Below are positions 28,796-41,044 of a stretch of 64,000 nt of DNA, in pieces. The stretch is taken from NCBI GenBank assembly GCA_030248135.1, contig JASANC010002269.1:17742-81741 (forward strand), read 5' to 3'. The stretch is from Theristus sp. LFF4_11 (Eukaryota > Nematoda > Chromadorea > Monhysterida > Xyalidae). The notes beneath the pieces were generated by a model, which was not told the DNA's origin, made no database searches, and was given only the letters and a program-made list of their open reading frames with translations. The first letter of the stretch is position 1, and every line of letters begins with the position of its first letter. The translations under genes were made by a program, and so were the position numbers.

Positions 28796-30736
28796 TTAGT
28801 GCCTGTAGTCAAAGACACCATGCGGACACCGGTGAAATCCTAGCCTGAAGACACGGGATTTCGTTATAACAATGTGATGTCACACAAACAAACACACAGG
28901 TACGCACACCTCCAGTCCGCGCGCATGTGCCTGTGTGTTTGCTTTAGGATTGTGTGCAACATGGATCATGATAATCGCCTTGAAAAAAACAAGTCCGCTG
29001 GTTGCCTGCGGAATCTGTTGTTGGAACTGCATTTGATCGATCAGCATGTCCTTGTCCTAGTGACTTTGTACTGATTTTCACGTTAAACTCAGCAAAAAGT
29101 TGTGCAACACTTTATCTTCAACACCTCCTCAGTACAGTTTACTGGTTGACAGTGTATGTATTACCCCGCGATACAACCCGCAATCATCGGCGCAACTTTT
29201 TTTTTATTTTCCGAGATTGCAATTCTTGTATATCGCAGTTCGTCAACACCGCAACACATCAAAAAGCAAGGAAAACGGAGCACTGTACAGCATGAAGGCG
29301 GTAAATTTTGTAACAAAAATTGAAATACAACGGCGAGATAAAAATATGTTTTCAGTTCCATGCCATGTGGCGTCACCAATTCGGCAAGAAAAAAACCCGA
29401 AAAAAAACAGCAGCGCAGCGATACGGTACACCGAAGAACGAAAACGTGGTACAACAACAGCCACGCACTTGAAAACAAAATATGTGAAAAAAGCGCCCGA
29501 AAACCACACCAAAAACGCGCGCCCGCTTTACCCACCGTCTGAGCATGCGAAATTTTGCTGCTTTTAGTTGAATGTTGCATGTTTGTGAGTCAGCTACTGA
29601 TCCGCGTCAGGTTAGACACTGCAATTTTTTCGCAAAGTTAAAACGTTAAAACGCTTACAAATGCTAAAAAAGCGTCCGAACAGGCGTCCGGTGCCGCTAT
29701 ATGCCTAGGTATCCTGTCCGCTTCGGTGTCCCGCATGATGTCCCGAAACTTAAAAAAACGTGGCATGGCAACACCACACTCGGCGTTTTGGGCCACTTTT
29801 GTTTCCTGGACCCGGACACCAACTCGGGACACTCAAGCGGACAAGACAGCGGGCATCTGTTTGGACACCCTGTTAGCGTTGTGCTGCTGCAGCTAGCTTG
29901 GATATTGCATGATCACGATATGTTGTCTTGCACCGACAAAAATCGCATGTTTTTCGTCGTAATTCGAAAATAAATCAGAGGTCCTGAAGCTGGAAAACAA
30001 ATTTTGTTGCTGTGGGTGGCACATTCACAAGTCGCAGCTCTTTCGCAGCCAAATCCCAATTAAGACAATACCGGAATGCGAATGCACCATTCACACCACG
30101 GCTTTATGCGGCAGATATCTGTGAAACATGTCCGTGTTTTTGATTGCTCATGATTGTTTTTTTTCATTCGAAGACAAAATTTTAGTTTTTTTCGTGAATC
30201 AAGGAGCTGAAAGCGGTCAAAATTTAACCGTTGCACGTCGGCACAGTTTTCTTGATGAGACGGCCTTTTTTATTTCCCTTTTGTCATGCATGGCACCAAA
30301 AACGCCAGACAGGTGTACCCGTTCAACATTACACCGAAAAAAACTTTCAATGTATACGTTTTTTCATTAAAACTGATTAGCATAATTGCATGTTATATTC
30401 GGAAATCGTGTTTTTCGGCTACTTTGATTTTGCGAAAGCGTGAAAAAATGTTTTGTTTGACACAGCCAAACACGCGAAAACACTACCGTAAATATAAGTT
30501 TATAAAAAAGTTGCACTGCTATCAAAATTCAACAAGAACTACGATACATATGAAACAAATTGAAAAAAAATAACATCTGCAAGGTTGAACAAGTGCCAGC
30601 GCAAAAAAAGCTGGACAAATTTAGCATTGTTGCAAAATTAAAATCTTTTACTTTGCCGATGATTTACTTTCATTATTGGCCGATCCGCTAATGTGCATGT
30701 ACACAAAAAATGGCCATGTTCAAAAATGTTTCAAGT
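28796..30736. other. Spacer between the Sox 5' end and the transporter 3' end; no supported gene
   Basis: Both flanking genes are on the minus strand, so this holds the Sox promoter and the end of the transporter transcript. I could not place a TATA box or transcription start. Overlapping opposite-strand frames at 29100-29580 show no domain or splice pattern. A copy of repeat family F lies at 29662-29875. Confidence 0.5.
29662..29875. repeat. Dispersed repeat family F, copy 2
   Basis: aaaaaagcgtccgaacaggc at the left, cacactcggcgttttgggcc in the middle and a gtttggaca end correspond to the copy at 27836-27997, with diverged sequence between. Confidence 0.5.
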
Positions 30737-33700
30737 TCATTTCTCGTCCAGTTTCATCAATTCTTTATCGCTTTCAACTGTCGACTTCGACGGCTTCGCC
30801 TTGAACTGGTTGACCGCGTCTGTGAAGTGCTGTGGCAGGGCGTGGCCGAGTGTCTCCGGCAACGCGCACGTCAGCAGACCGGCCAGAAACGCGCTGCCAC
30901 CGAAGATCACCATCGGAATCCAATTAGCGTTTGGCGCCTGGGATGGCGCAAAAAACTGGCAGGAATTGTTTTGGTCAGTCAGCCAGTTTTATTCTGCAGT
31001 GCACCAGAGAAGTGCAAGACCCCATGAGCAGGCAAGCCATGAGTTGTTTACAGCTAGTGCACTCAGTGTGTGGACTGTTGACTGTTGACGAACGCTGCAT
31101 GCGCTAGCAAGAAAAAAAGAAAGAACGGGATCGGAGTGACAGGAAAACACATTTTCAGTGACAGATGGGCGTGTGTAATTTCAACGAGACGCGACACGTT
31201 CGTTCTGATATCTCAAAAAACTGTACTTCAAAGTTTCGCATGCTCTGCATTTTTTGCGAAGAAAGTATCAGATTTTTAAGCAAACATAGTTTTCAGGTGG
31301 CGATTTTATCTCTTTCGCCAGTAAAAATTTTAAAAAAAATCAAATAGAACGAACCAGTTTCGCCAGTCCAGCAATGTACGGACAAATCATGCTGCCGATT
31401 CGACAGACGGCCGAACACGAGGACAAACCGCCGCTTCGGATCACGGTCGGATACAGTTCGGCCGTTAAGACGTACACTAGCGCAAATGCTATTGAAACGC
31501 CCAATTTGCCGCTCAGCGCCAGCAGCAGTAGCAGCGTTGGCTGGTTGGCTGGCGTGTGCAAGAAACGGTCTTTAGAATACGAAATTTTTCAGAATGGAAC
31601 GTACCTGAATGTTGCATCGAATGTTTACACACAGTGGAACACAAACGCACAGGCACAGGCAATATGTGTAGCAGTAGTGCACAGCTGGTCCGTTTGTTTG
31701 TGCGCTGTGTGCAAACGCATCAACCAGAAATACAAAGCCTCTGCAGTCGAACTCTAAATTATAGGGAATCAGCTGATTGGTTGGGATTACGGTATGGATG
31801 CTTTCTATGCAGAACGACAGACGACGCTCCACAGTGATGCCTGCACGGAAAACATGCATCACGTGACCACCAACCAATCAGCCAATCAGCTGACTCCCTA
31901 TAAATCAGAGTTCGACTGTAGAGACAAGAAAGCCTCCAGAATGACTGCACTTATGAATCCGATTGCAATTAACGACGCGGCACAGTGCAACAGCATTGCC
32001 ACGGTGGTGTTGCGTCGTCCCAGGTGCAGCAACGCAAACGCCATCGCGTACGCAGGATACTCAAGGGCACCTGGAATATGGGAAGGACATTGAACAGAAC
32101 TTAACAATCATGGAGTAATCAATCAGGAGGTGGGTTGCATTTGAATTCCGCTCTTTGATTAGTCCAATCAGCTCGATATGGTAGCCCAATCAGTGCGTCA
32201 GAGCCATATTCAAGTGCCACACTCAAAACTTTGATACTCAATTATTCAAAGAAAAAATGGGAATATTTTATTGAATGGATGAAGTCAAAAACATGGTTTG
32301 TCTGCCAATCACTGACCTGCCATGAGATTGTTCAGAAACATGTTGCCCGCGCTAAACAGACTGATATTTAGCGTCAACCCAAAGTAGATCATTGAGATCA
32401 CGCACCTGAATTAAAAAGGCTTGTGTGCGAATTAAAAAAAGTTTAAAAAAGCAATGCTACGCCTAAATGTGAATGGTGCTCCGCGTGGCGTTTTCTGCAG
32501 TTTTTTTTGAAATTTTGGAATGGATTTTGACATGTTATAAAGATTAGCATGAATATCAGCGTGACTACAGTTTTTGAAACACTATTGATTAAATTTCAAG
32601 AAAAAAAGGTTTCAGTACCAAACAACATAGAGCAGCATGGCTCGAACGACCAAAACGGGATAGTTGAAGATTTGGAGAAAATTCTCGCGTTTCTCACGTT
32701 GTTCTTGTTCCAGCTGCGAAAACGGAATGAGTTTTAGCGACATCCTCAGAGTAATTTTAAAGAAAAAGCTCCAGCTCAAAGACTTTGCACTCGTTTGTTG
32801 TAACACAGCAAATGCTAGAGAACAAATGCTTTTTTCGCCAACATCAACGGAATGTTCACCTCCGCTGCAGCTTTGGCATCCATGATGAATTGCGCTTTGT
32901 CGCCAATCTTTGCGCGATTCAATTCGGCCGCTCTCAGGAGCACTTTGGTTCCCTCGGCCACTTGGCCTGTGGCCATCAACCACCGCGGACTCTCCGGCAC
33001 AACCCTAGAAATACGAATAATACAGTGCAGTCGAACTCTAAATTATAGGGAATCAATCACCCGATTGGCTGGTGGTCACGTGTAGCATGTTTTCTGTGCA
33101 GGCCTTGTTGTGGGGGTGGAGTTTGGCTTGACGACAGAACGCATGCATACCGTAATCACCAACGAATCAGCTGATTCCCTATACTTTAGAGTTCGACTGT
33201 ATAACAAATGGAATTCCTCGCAGATACGAATGGCGTTATGTCAATTCTTGCGGGTCTTGCAAAATTATTTCCCCTAAAAAATTTCCTTCTATCAAAGCTT
33301 TCAATACCAGTTGACAGGACAGGCCACCACAACACGAACATACATTGTACTAGGATACAAAAGTTCCCTTTTGTTAAAAAAAATTATCCCAAAACCAAAA
33401 CACACTATCGCCTGTTTCGCAAGTTTCGTACTCGTTCTCGGGAACACGAAAACGTGTATGCGAAAAACTTGCTTTCGAAACTCCAAAACAAAACTCGGTA
33501 GAGCAAAAAAAAACTTTCCACACCAATAGGTGGACACGCAGAACAGCGCCGGCACGGAAGCGACCAGATTCAGGTGACGCCAGTCGGGCAGCAGATACGC
33601 GAAGCCGCACAGGGACATGTAGCCGGTGGCGTACGCCATGAAGTACCAGCCGCCGACGAACGAGCGCCAGCTGTCGCCAACGATCTCCAGCGCTGTGAAA

Positions 33701-36700
33701 CGATGGCGATTAGTGAGGTATGATGCTTTCATTTTGGTCTCACAACTCAATGCGCGCATTTATAGTTTCATGGATGACGCGGGAATTCGAAATTGGTAAA
33801 ATGATCCGAGTCCCCCACACTTAGGCGACTTTGAATTGCCACATAATGATTGAAACTAGTTTCCTTGCTACGTCTGTACTGCACTGTACACCCAGGAAGG
33901 GCGTTTCCTCCCACCCCCAAAATTTTTTGTTGCGATTTCAGGGGCTGAAACCGTGACAGAAGGGGGGTTTTCGGGTACGCTGAGTTCAAAAATCTTATTT
34001 ACAAGTTTGCCCGACGCTTCTACTGTGCCCTAAACGCGTATGCCATGGGGATGAGGAGGGAAAATTCCTTGATAATCAATTTTAAATGAAAAAACACACC
34101 ACAAGGAACCTGAAATCCTGTTACAAAAAACAACGCGAATATATTTTTTTTTCCAACAAAAAACCCCAAAAACGGCCTCTATAGGGACGGAAAGGGAAAA
34201 AATTGAAAAAATCGGAAAATAGCCAAAAAAAATTTGAAAACTAAGCCATAAACACAAATCGAGGTCGTTGAGTCCGAATATGACGTTTATTTTGCCATAC
34301 GAATTACTCCGCGCCCTAAAAACGGCTTCTATAGGGACGGAAAGGGAAAAAAATTGAAAAAATCGGAAACAAGCCAAAAAATTGAAAACTAAACCATAAA
34401 CACAAATCGAGGTCGCTGAGTCCGAATATGACGTTTATTTTGCCATACAAATTACTCCGCGCCCTAAAAACGGCCTCTATAGGGACGGAAAGGGAAAAAA
34501 TTGAAAAAATCGGAAACTAGCAAAAAAATTTGAAAACTAAGCCATAAACACAAATCGAGGTCGTTGAGTCCGAATATGACGTTTATTTTGCCATACGAAT
34601 TACTCCGCGCCCTAAAAACGGCCTCTATAGAGACGGAAAATAGAAAAAATTGAAAAAATCGGAAACTAGCCAAAAAAATGAAAACTAAACCATAAACACA
34701 AATCGAGGTCGCTGAGTCTGAATATGACGTTTATTTTGTCATACGAATTACTCCGCGCCCTAAACACGGCCTCTATCGGGACGGAAAGGGAAAAAATGAA
34801 AAAATCGGAAACTAGCAAAAAAAATCTGAAAACTAAGCCATAAACACAAATCGAGGTCGTTGAGTCCGAATATGACGTTTATTTTGCCATACGAATTACT
34901 CCGCGCCCTAAAAACGGCCTCTATAGGGACGGAAAGGAAAAAAATTGAAAAAATTGGAAACTAGCCAAAAAAAATTTAAAACCAAACCATAAACACAATT
35001 CGAGATTGCTGAGTCCGAATATGACGTTTATTTTGCTATACGAATTACTCCGCGCCCTAAAAACGACTTCTATAAGGACGGAAAGGAAAAAAATTGAAAA
35101 AATCGGAAACTAGCCAAAAAAAATTTGAAAACTAAGCCATAAACACAAATCGAGGTCGCTGAGTCCGAATATAACGTTTATTTTGCCATACGAATTACTC
35201 CGCGCCCTAAAAACGGCTTCTATAGGGACGGAATTTTAGAGGCGATTTTAAAGTGCGGAGTAATTCTTATGGCAAAATAAACGTCATATTCGGACTCAGC
35301 CACCTCAATTTGTATTTATGGCTCAGTTTTCAGTTTTTTTGGCTAGTTTCCGATTTTTTCAATTTTTTTCCCTTTCCGTCCCTATAGAGGTCGTTTTTAG
35401 GGCGCGGAGTAATTCGTATGGCAAAATAAACGTCATATTCGGACTCAGCAATTTTGATTTGTGTTTATGGTTTAGTTTTCACTTTTTTTGGCTAGTTTCC
35501 GATTTTTCCAATTTTTTCCCTTTCCGTCCCAGAGGCTGTTTTTAAGGTGCGGAGTAATTCGTATAGCAAAATAAACGTCATATTCGGACTCAGCAATCTC
35601 GATTTGTGTTTATGGCTTAGTTTTCAGATTTTTTTGGCTAGTTTCCGATTTTTTCAATTTTTTTCCTTTTCCGTCCCAATAGAGGCCGTTTTTAAGGCCC
35701 GGAGTAATTCGAATGGCAAAATAAACGTCATATTCGGACTCAGCGACCTCGATTTGTGTTTATGGCTTAGTTTTCAAATTTTTTTGGCTAGTTTCCGATT
35801 TTTTCAATTTTTTCCCCTTTCCGTCCCTATAGAGGCCGTTTTAGGGCGCGGAGTAATTCGTATGGCAAAATAAACGTTATATTCGGACTCAGAAATTTTG
35901 ATTTGTGTTTATGGCTTAGTTTTCAAATTTTTTTTGCTAGTTTCCGATTTTTTCAATTTTTTCCCCTTCACGTCCTTATAGAGGCCGTTTTTAGGGCGCG
36001 GAGTAATTCGAATGGCAAAATAAACGTCATATTCGGACTCAGCGACCTCGATTTGTGTTTATGGCTTAGTTTTCAGATTTTTTTGGCTAGTTTCCGATTT
36101 TTTCAATTTTTTCCCTTTCCGTCCTTATAGAAACCGTTTTTAGGGCCCGGAGTAATTCGTATAGCAAAATAAACGTCATATTCGGACTCAGCGACCTCGA
36201 TTTGTGTTTATGGCTTAGTTTTCAGTTTTTTTTTTGGCTAGTTTCCGATTTTTTCAATTTTTTCCCTTTCCGTCCCTATAGAGGCTGTTTTTAGGGCGCG
36301 GAGTAATTCGTATGGCAAAATAAACGTCATATTCGGACTCATCGATTTCGATTTGTGTTTATGGCTTAGTTTTCAAAATTTTTTTTGGCTAGTTTCCGAT
36401 TTTTTCAATTTTTTCCCTTTCCATCCCTATAGAGGCCGTTTTTAGGGCGCGGAGTATTTCGTATGGCAAAATAAACGTCATATTCGGACTCAACGACCTC
36501 GATTTGTATTTGTAACAGGATTTCAGGTTCCTTGTGGTGCGTTTTTTCATTTAAAATTGATTATCAAGGAATTTTCCCTCCTCATCCCCATGGCATACGC
36601 GTTTAGGGCACAGTAGAAGCGTCGGGCAAACTTGTAAATAAAATTTTTGAACTCAGCGTACCTGAAAACCCCCTTTCTGTCACGGTTTCAGCCCCTGAAA

Positions 36701-39232
36701 TCGCAACAAAAAATTTTGGGGGTGGGAGGAAACGCCCTGCACCCAGGTGGTCTTGGAAAGTCACAGCTCGAATTGTACTGTTTACTTCAAAGCCGAAACA
36801 AAGCCGTCAAGAACTATACACACTAGGCCTTCACCTCTAAAAAAAACCAACACAGAAAACAAAAAAAACCAAGCAGCACCAACCAAAGCAGTAAATCACA
36901 ATGAAATAGCCAGCTCGACCAGCACACGCGACCAGTCGCACCAGCATGAACGTCGTGTAGTCGGGCACGAACGAGCACGCGACGCCGAACACGAAGAAGA
37001 TCAGTGAGCAGACGAGCATCGTTGGACGACGACCGAATCTGGCAGATGAAAAATACAGTCGAACGCTAAATTATCGAGAATCCGCTGATTGGTTCGGTGA
37101 TTACAGTATGCATGTTTTCTGTGCCAACTAAACACCGACCCCAAAGCAATGACTGCACAGAAAGCGTGCATGCCGTAATCACCAACCAATCAACTGATTC
37201 CCTATAATTGAGAGTTATGTAGAAAAAACTGATAACCACAATTTTCCCCACCCAAATACCGTAATGAACAACAAACACGATGGATACAGAGAAATGCCGG
37301 ATAAAGGAACGAAGGAATGGTGATGCTTTTTACTTTTAGCTCAAATAAGCGTACAGAACGCCGTCGAGTAGGGCGCCCATCGGGTTTCGGCTGTCATTAA
37401 GTGCCTATACACACCTTTTGAACCCCGAACGCACAGACAGCAGCTAACGCGCTCTCACACATGCCACGAGGGTGACAATGTAAAGTGCCTACACTCGTTG
37501 CCCCACCCTTCGACTGATTGAGTGATGAAAGAATAATCTCACGAAAAGTGAATATGCAACTTGGAAGGGTTCGGAAATTGGTACAACAAACAAACAATCA
37601 CCGACTTATCGGACATAAATCCGGCCAGCAGCATGCCAACGAGCAGACCGGCAAAGTTGAGCGACGTGCCATGCTCAACCCACCATTTTTGCTCGCAAAC
37701 CAGGTCCCACTGAAAATTTTTTTTATCATTTCAGAAAGTCTGTAGACACAAATGTTTCACGCTCTCGCAAAAATGGTACAACTCAGTACGACGGCGCTGT
37801 AAATTTGAATTACCGCGCAATTTTCTGAAACGTATTCTTATCCAAATGCGTTCAGTCATCTCAAAACCACAGCGGATACGTAATTCCATCGCTGTTTGCA
37901 GCATCTCTTCGCAGTGTCTTCTAGACCCGTTTCCCCTTTTCTACTGTTGAAAAAACCTTTACTTAATTTCGACGAAAAACGTTGAATACCATATCGATCC
38001 AATGAAATAACAGCAGCTTTGCATCGGTAAGCTGACGGTGAAGATCGAATCAGCTGTTGAGTTCACGGTTTTGTTTCATGTTGCACACTTTTGTCGATGA
38101 TTATTGTGTCGGTGCAACATTACAAACCCAAAAAATCTATCGATCGGACGTTTTTGCACGATTAGAAATACAATTTCAAACGCACCACGGTCTGAAGAAC
38201 GTGTAGGATTTTCAAACAAACGCACTTGTTTACCTGCGTGACGACCGTCTCCGTCAAATCAGTTCGATCATAAATCCATCGAGAGCACCGCTCATAAGTC
38301 ACATTCGAATTCTGCTCCAGCCGGTTGACGAATCGCAGCGCCTCATCAAAACTGGAACTCTGACCAATCAGCGTCGAGTAGTTTAGCTGCCGACGTTGGC
38401 AACCGTCGCGACCGGATCCAATCCACGGAGAGCTGTGTCATTTTTTTTCGTTTCTCTTCCAATGTCAGCTGCTGTTGTTTTTCACACACAGAGAGTGATG
38501 ACCGAATGCTTTTCCGGCACACTCCTTTCAAGAACAAATGCTTGCAGGAGAAAAAGTGAGGAGCCGAACTAAAAAAAACGTCTGAAAAACACGCTGTAGT
38601 TCTGGCTCATTTTCAAACGCAGTTCACATGGCGTACAACATGCCGTAGCGTGGTTTTCGCCGGTTATGCTTGCCCAATGAAAATACCGTGTACTTGGCAT
38701 TAATAGCCAATGAAAAAGAGACAGGACAGACACAAGGGCTGATCATCAAAGATTCCACATGATTGAAAATAACTCAGTTTTTTTGTCGGGCCAAAAACAA
38801 CAACAAAGCAAACGAAACAATCAAAATTCGCTCAACTCACGTGATATTCGCAATCTGGTGGAACGACCAGCTGTCGTGCACGCTGACGCCAGCTGGCGGG
38901 GCGCACGCAAACTGGGGCGTGTGCTGGTAAAAGATCACTTCCAGCAAGTTGAGCGTGATCACTTGCTCGCCGAGCAAATTAACGTATAAGATCAGACAGA
39001 TCTGCCATCGGCCGAACGGCTTTATGCGCTCCAACAGTTGATCGAACGTCACTTTCGCGTTACTGTGGTCGTTTGCGGCCGCATGCTTCTCCAGTGCAGA
39101 TTGTTTGCTTTGACGTTGGTGTTCCGGTTTCGAAAGCAACGTCGACGTTTGCTGATTATTGTCACTGTTGTTGTTGTCGGAAGGCGCACTCTGAGCGAGT
39201 TTTTCCGATTCGGAATGACTTTTGCTTGGCAT
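30737..39232 (-). CDS. SLC22-type organic solute transporter (MFS), 11 exons, 632 residues
   Basis: Exons (minus): 38841-39232, 38234-38432, 37606-37709, 36884-37038, 33524-33692, 32824-33004, 32619-32713, 32317-32405, 31951-32070, 31355-31548, 30737-30937. All phases agree. The length suits the family (about 550-650). An acidic/polar cytoplasmic N-terminus of about 60 residues precedes TM1. The large loop 1 has paired cysteines and ends in the family-typical QWDLVCE. Then come the MFS loop 2-3 motif DKFGRRP (about 231-237), PESPRWL after TM6 (about 343-349), GRR in loop 8-9 (exon 9), ELYPTVIRS (about 532-540) and LPETLG (about 592-597). Predicted plasma-membrane carrier with 12 helices for organic ions or zwitterions; substrate not predictable. 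Introns hold three family C MITEs and a giant palindrome. The exon 6 donor (TTT|GTTCTC) is weak. Confidence 0.93.
31105..31290. mobile_element. MITE family J, copy 3 (partial)
   Basis: Has gaacgggatcggagtgacag at the left and agtttcgcatgctctgcatt near the right, as in other copies, but the outer left end is missing. Located in the last intron of the transporter gene. Confidence 0.45.
31744..31918. mobile_element. MITE family C (CAGTCGAACTCTAAATTATA ends), copy in transporter intron 9
   Basis: Inverted ends cagtcgaactctaaattata and tcagagttcgactg enclose gaatcagctgattggttgg and its mirror. It ends 33 bp from the exon 9 donor. Confidence 0.8.
33028..33199. mobile_element. MITE family C, copy just upstream of transporter exon 6
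   Basis: cagtcgaactctaaattata at one end and tagagttcgactg at the other. The nearer end is about 24 bp from the 3' splice site of exon 6. Confidence 0.8.
33896..36740. repeat. 2.8-kb foldback palindrome with arms made of 148-bp tandem repeats
   Basis: The outer ~250 bp (agggcgtttcctcccacccc ... caaggaacctgaaatcctgt) are mirrored at 36500-36740. The left arm (34160-35235) has about 7 units with gcgccctaaa starting at 34311, 34459, 34607, 34755, 34903, 35052 and 35202. The right arm (35250-36500) has about 8 units of the reverse complement. Orientation flips once near 35240. This layout resembles Drosophila FB foldback elements. It lies in intron 4 of the transporter gene. Short open frames across it are artefacts. 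Confidence 0.92.
37056..37220. mobile_element. MITE family C, copy upstream of transporter exon 4
   Basis: cagtcgaacgctaaattatc at the exon side and ccctataattgagagtt at the other end, with the usual ctgattggtt and gtgcatgccg interior. It starts about 16 bp from the 3' splice site of exon 4. Confidence 0.75.
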
Positions 39233-39793
39233 TTCGATTTGTAATTTGCGTTGTTTCTTCCACAGTCTGTTGATCTTGAATCGATTCGAAGTTATGTATA
39301 CATTGTGTTTTTACTGCAATGAATTGTTCATAATTTGAAGCGTTAAAAACTTGTTGCGGCTGACAGATTATGAAGGCAGTTCTAAGAAAACTGGCCAAGA
39401 AACTGGCCAACTTGGTCAGGTGAACACTTTTTGTAGTGTCAGTGGTATCTTCGTCAGGTTTTTTACTGTTTACTGACAGGAAACATTGCCGAAAACACAG
39501 TTTTAATTAAGTATGGTGGATTTATTCAAACGTGTCCGGACTAAAATGACGTCATTTGCTTTAAAAACGCCCGTTTGTCAAAGTGCAGGCACTAAAGTGT
39601 CAGTTTGGTGTGACTGATTCGACATTCAAAATTTTTTTACGGGAAAAAAATCGGCTAAACGGAAAGTCTGGTTTGCTGTGAACGGCAAGCGCATGTTTGG
39701 CGGCACATGACGTCATTTCAGTGGGACACGTTTAAAAAAAATAGGTCATATTTAAGTTTTGAATAATTGCGTTTTTCGGTTTTTTCTCACAAG
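39233..39793. other. Region upstream of the transporter start codon; holds a family G element
   Basis: It separates the minus-strand transporter from a possible plus-strand gene, so it may be a divergent promoter region. I could not place a transcription start. The only structured sequence is the family G MITE at 39528-39733. Confidence 0.4.
39528..39733. mobile_element. MITE family G, copy 2
   Basis: aaacgtgtccggactaaaat at the left, tgacgtcatttcagtgggac then acacgttt at the right. Inverted relative to the copy at 25053-25260. Confidence 0.65.
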
Positions 39794-40062
39794 ATGTTTT
39801 TAATTTGCCGGAAGTGAAAAAGGAAGCAAAACACCAAAAGCCCAAAACAACTTTTAACTTTTATGTGTCAGAAAGTCAACGACGAATTTTGACGACAAAT
39901 TCTGCTGACAGAAATTCGTTCTGTGAAAATAAATCAAACCACTCCGCTTTCAAAAAGTTTTCCACGATGAACGATGCAGAAAAAACAAATAAACCAAAGA
40001 TTCTACCCGTATTACACTTTCATAAACCGGTTGCAAAGTTTATGCAAAAGATTTTGCTGTGA
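39794..40062 (+). CDS. Possible exon of a divergent HMG-box protein
   Basis: A strong acceptor (pyrimidine run, then cacaag) opens an 89-codon frame ending in TGA. The translation has an HMG-box-like opening, KPKTTFNFYVSESQRRIL, and later FKKFSTMNDAEK, which lines up with the W-K-x-(M/L)-S-x-x-E-K part of the domain. The tryptophan is replaced by phenylalanine. There is no ATG, so an upstream exon would be needed; none was found. It could be a real exon, a relic, or chance. It is not a copy of the Sox box. Confidence 0.35.
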
Positions 40063-40099
40063 ATGAAAAACAAAATGTTGTGGGTTTTTTTTTCATATA

Positions 40100-40361
40100 C
40101 CGTAAAGTCTTGCATATAAGGTTCCTCCCACTTATAATACCCCCACCCAAAAGTGGGCGGAGTGTCACACGGCGGGAAACCAAAAAATTCAAAGTTTTGA
40201 CTTGGTTGAAATCCCGTTCCGTTTATAAGGCCCGGACTTCCTAATCTTTGCTTTATAAGACCTCCTCCCACTTATAAGGTTGTCACACAAAATTCCACTT
40301 TTTTCAGAAATTTTTGATTTTGAAATTTATATAAGGAGACCTTATATGCAAGACTTTACGG
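40100..40361. mobile_element. Family B element, copy 3
   Basis: Complete copy with TA-flanked ends ccgtaaagtcttgcatataa / atatgcaagactttacgg and the conserved interior. Confidence 0.82.
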
Positions 40362-40363
40362 TA

Positions 40364-40680
40364 CTCAACTGACTTTTAAAAAAGCATTCATTTCAGATTA
40401 TGAAAGAACAACATTTTTTCACAATAAACTTTCCAAGCAAAACAACTTCACGATAGAACTGTTCCAGCATAAGCGTTCACGATAAAACTGGTTGATTCCC
40501 ATAGCAACGTATAAAGAGAAACCTGAAGTCTTTGACAACAAACAACGTTTGAAGGGGTGGTTGGCAAAAATTCCATGACAACTGAATCCACTCATCTGGC
40601 TTTTATTTTGACAAACAACAGATAGGAACTTTACAATTTTTTCTTTCAAACCTTCAAATTAAGCACGCTTCATTTACAAC
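40364..40680. other. Spacer without a supported feature
   Basis: AT-rich DNA between the family B element and the small ORF at 40681. No repeat copy or exon is recognised. Confidence 0.4.
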
Positions 40681-40881
40681 ATGAAACATACACTCAAACC
40701 TTGTCAGCGGCATTGTGATGATAATTGTTTTGGAACAAAGGACATAGATGCGTATTTTGGTGAAGCTCCAAATGGAGATGTGGAAACGCACGTAGTAGAT
40801 ACACAAATCCACACAGACAATTTGCACAAGCAGAACAACAACACGCTAAAAACTACCAAAAGTTTATACCAAAGCATATAA
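40681..40881 (+). CDS. Small ORF, unrecognised, 66 residues
   Basis: ATG to TAA, with an in-frame stop a few codons upstream. The product is hydrophilic with a Cys/His-containing start (CQRHCDDNC) and no signal peptide or membrane segment. An AG (aattaag) 20 bp upstream could make it a final exon instead, perhaps of the HMG-like frame at 39794. Chance is also possible. Confidence 0.2.
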   Translation: MKHTLKPCQRHCDDNCFGTKDIDAYFGEAPNGDVETHVVDTQIHTDNLHKQNNNTLKTTKSLYQSI

Positions 40882-41044
40882 AGTTTTAAAAAATGTTTCT
40901 GAGAGCCAGACTCATTTCGGCCATCTTTTTGCTGAACATTCGGTATTCACTTTGGTGACTTTTCCACATATAACTTCACGTGTTCATCAACATCTTTTTC
41001 TCCGTGTTAGTGTCATCACAAAAAAATGCTTCTGCAAGGTTTGT

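Noticed and set aside
29100..29580. Overlapping open frames of 139-155 codons on both strands
   Set aside because: No domain, no splice pattern, and the frames overlap on opposite strands; composition looks like spacer DNA.
34030..36130. Several open frames with FRFFQFF-like repeats
   Set aside because: They arise from the 148-bp tandem unit and appear in both arms in opposite orientation.
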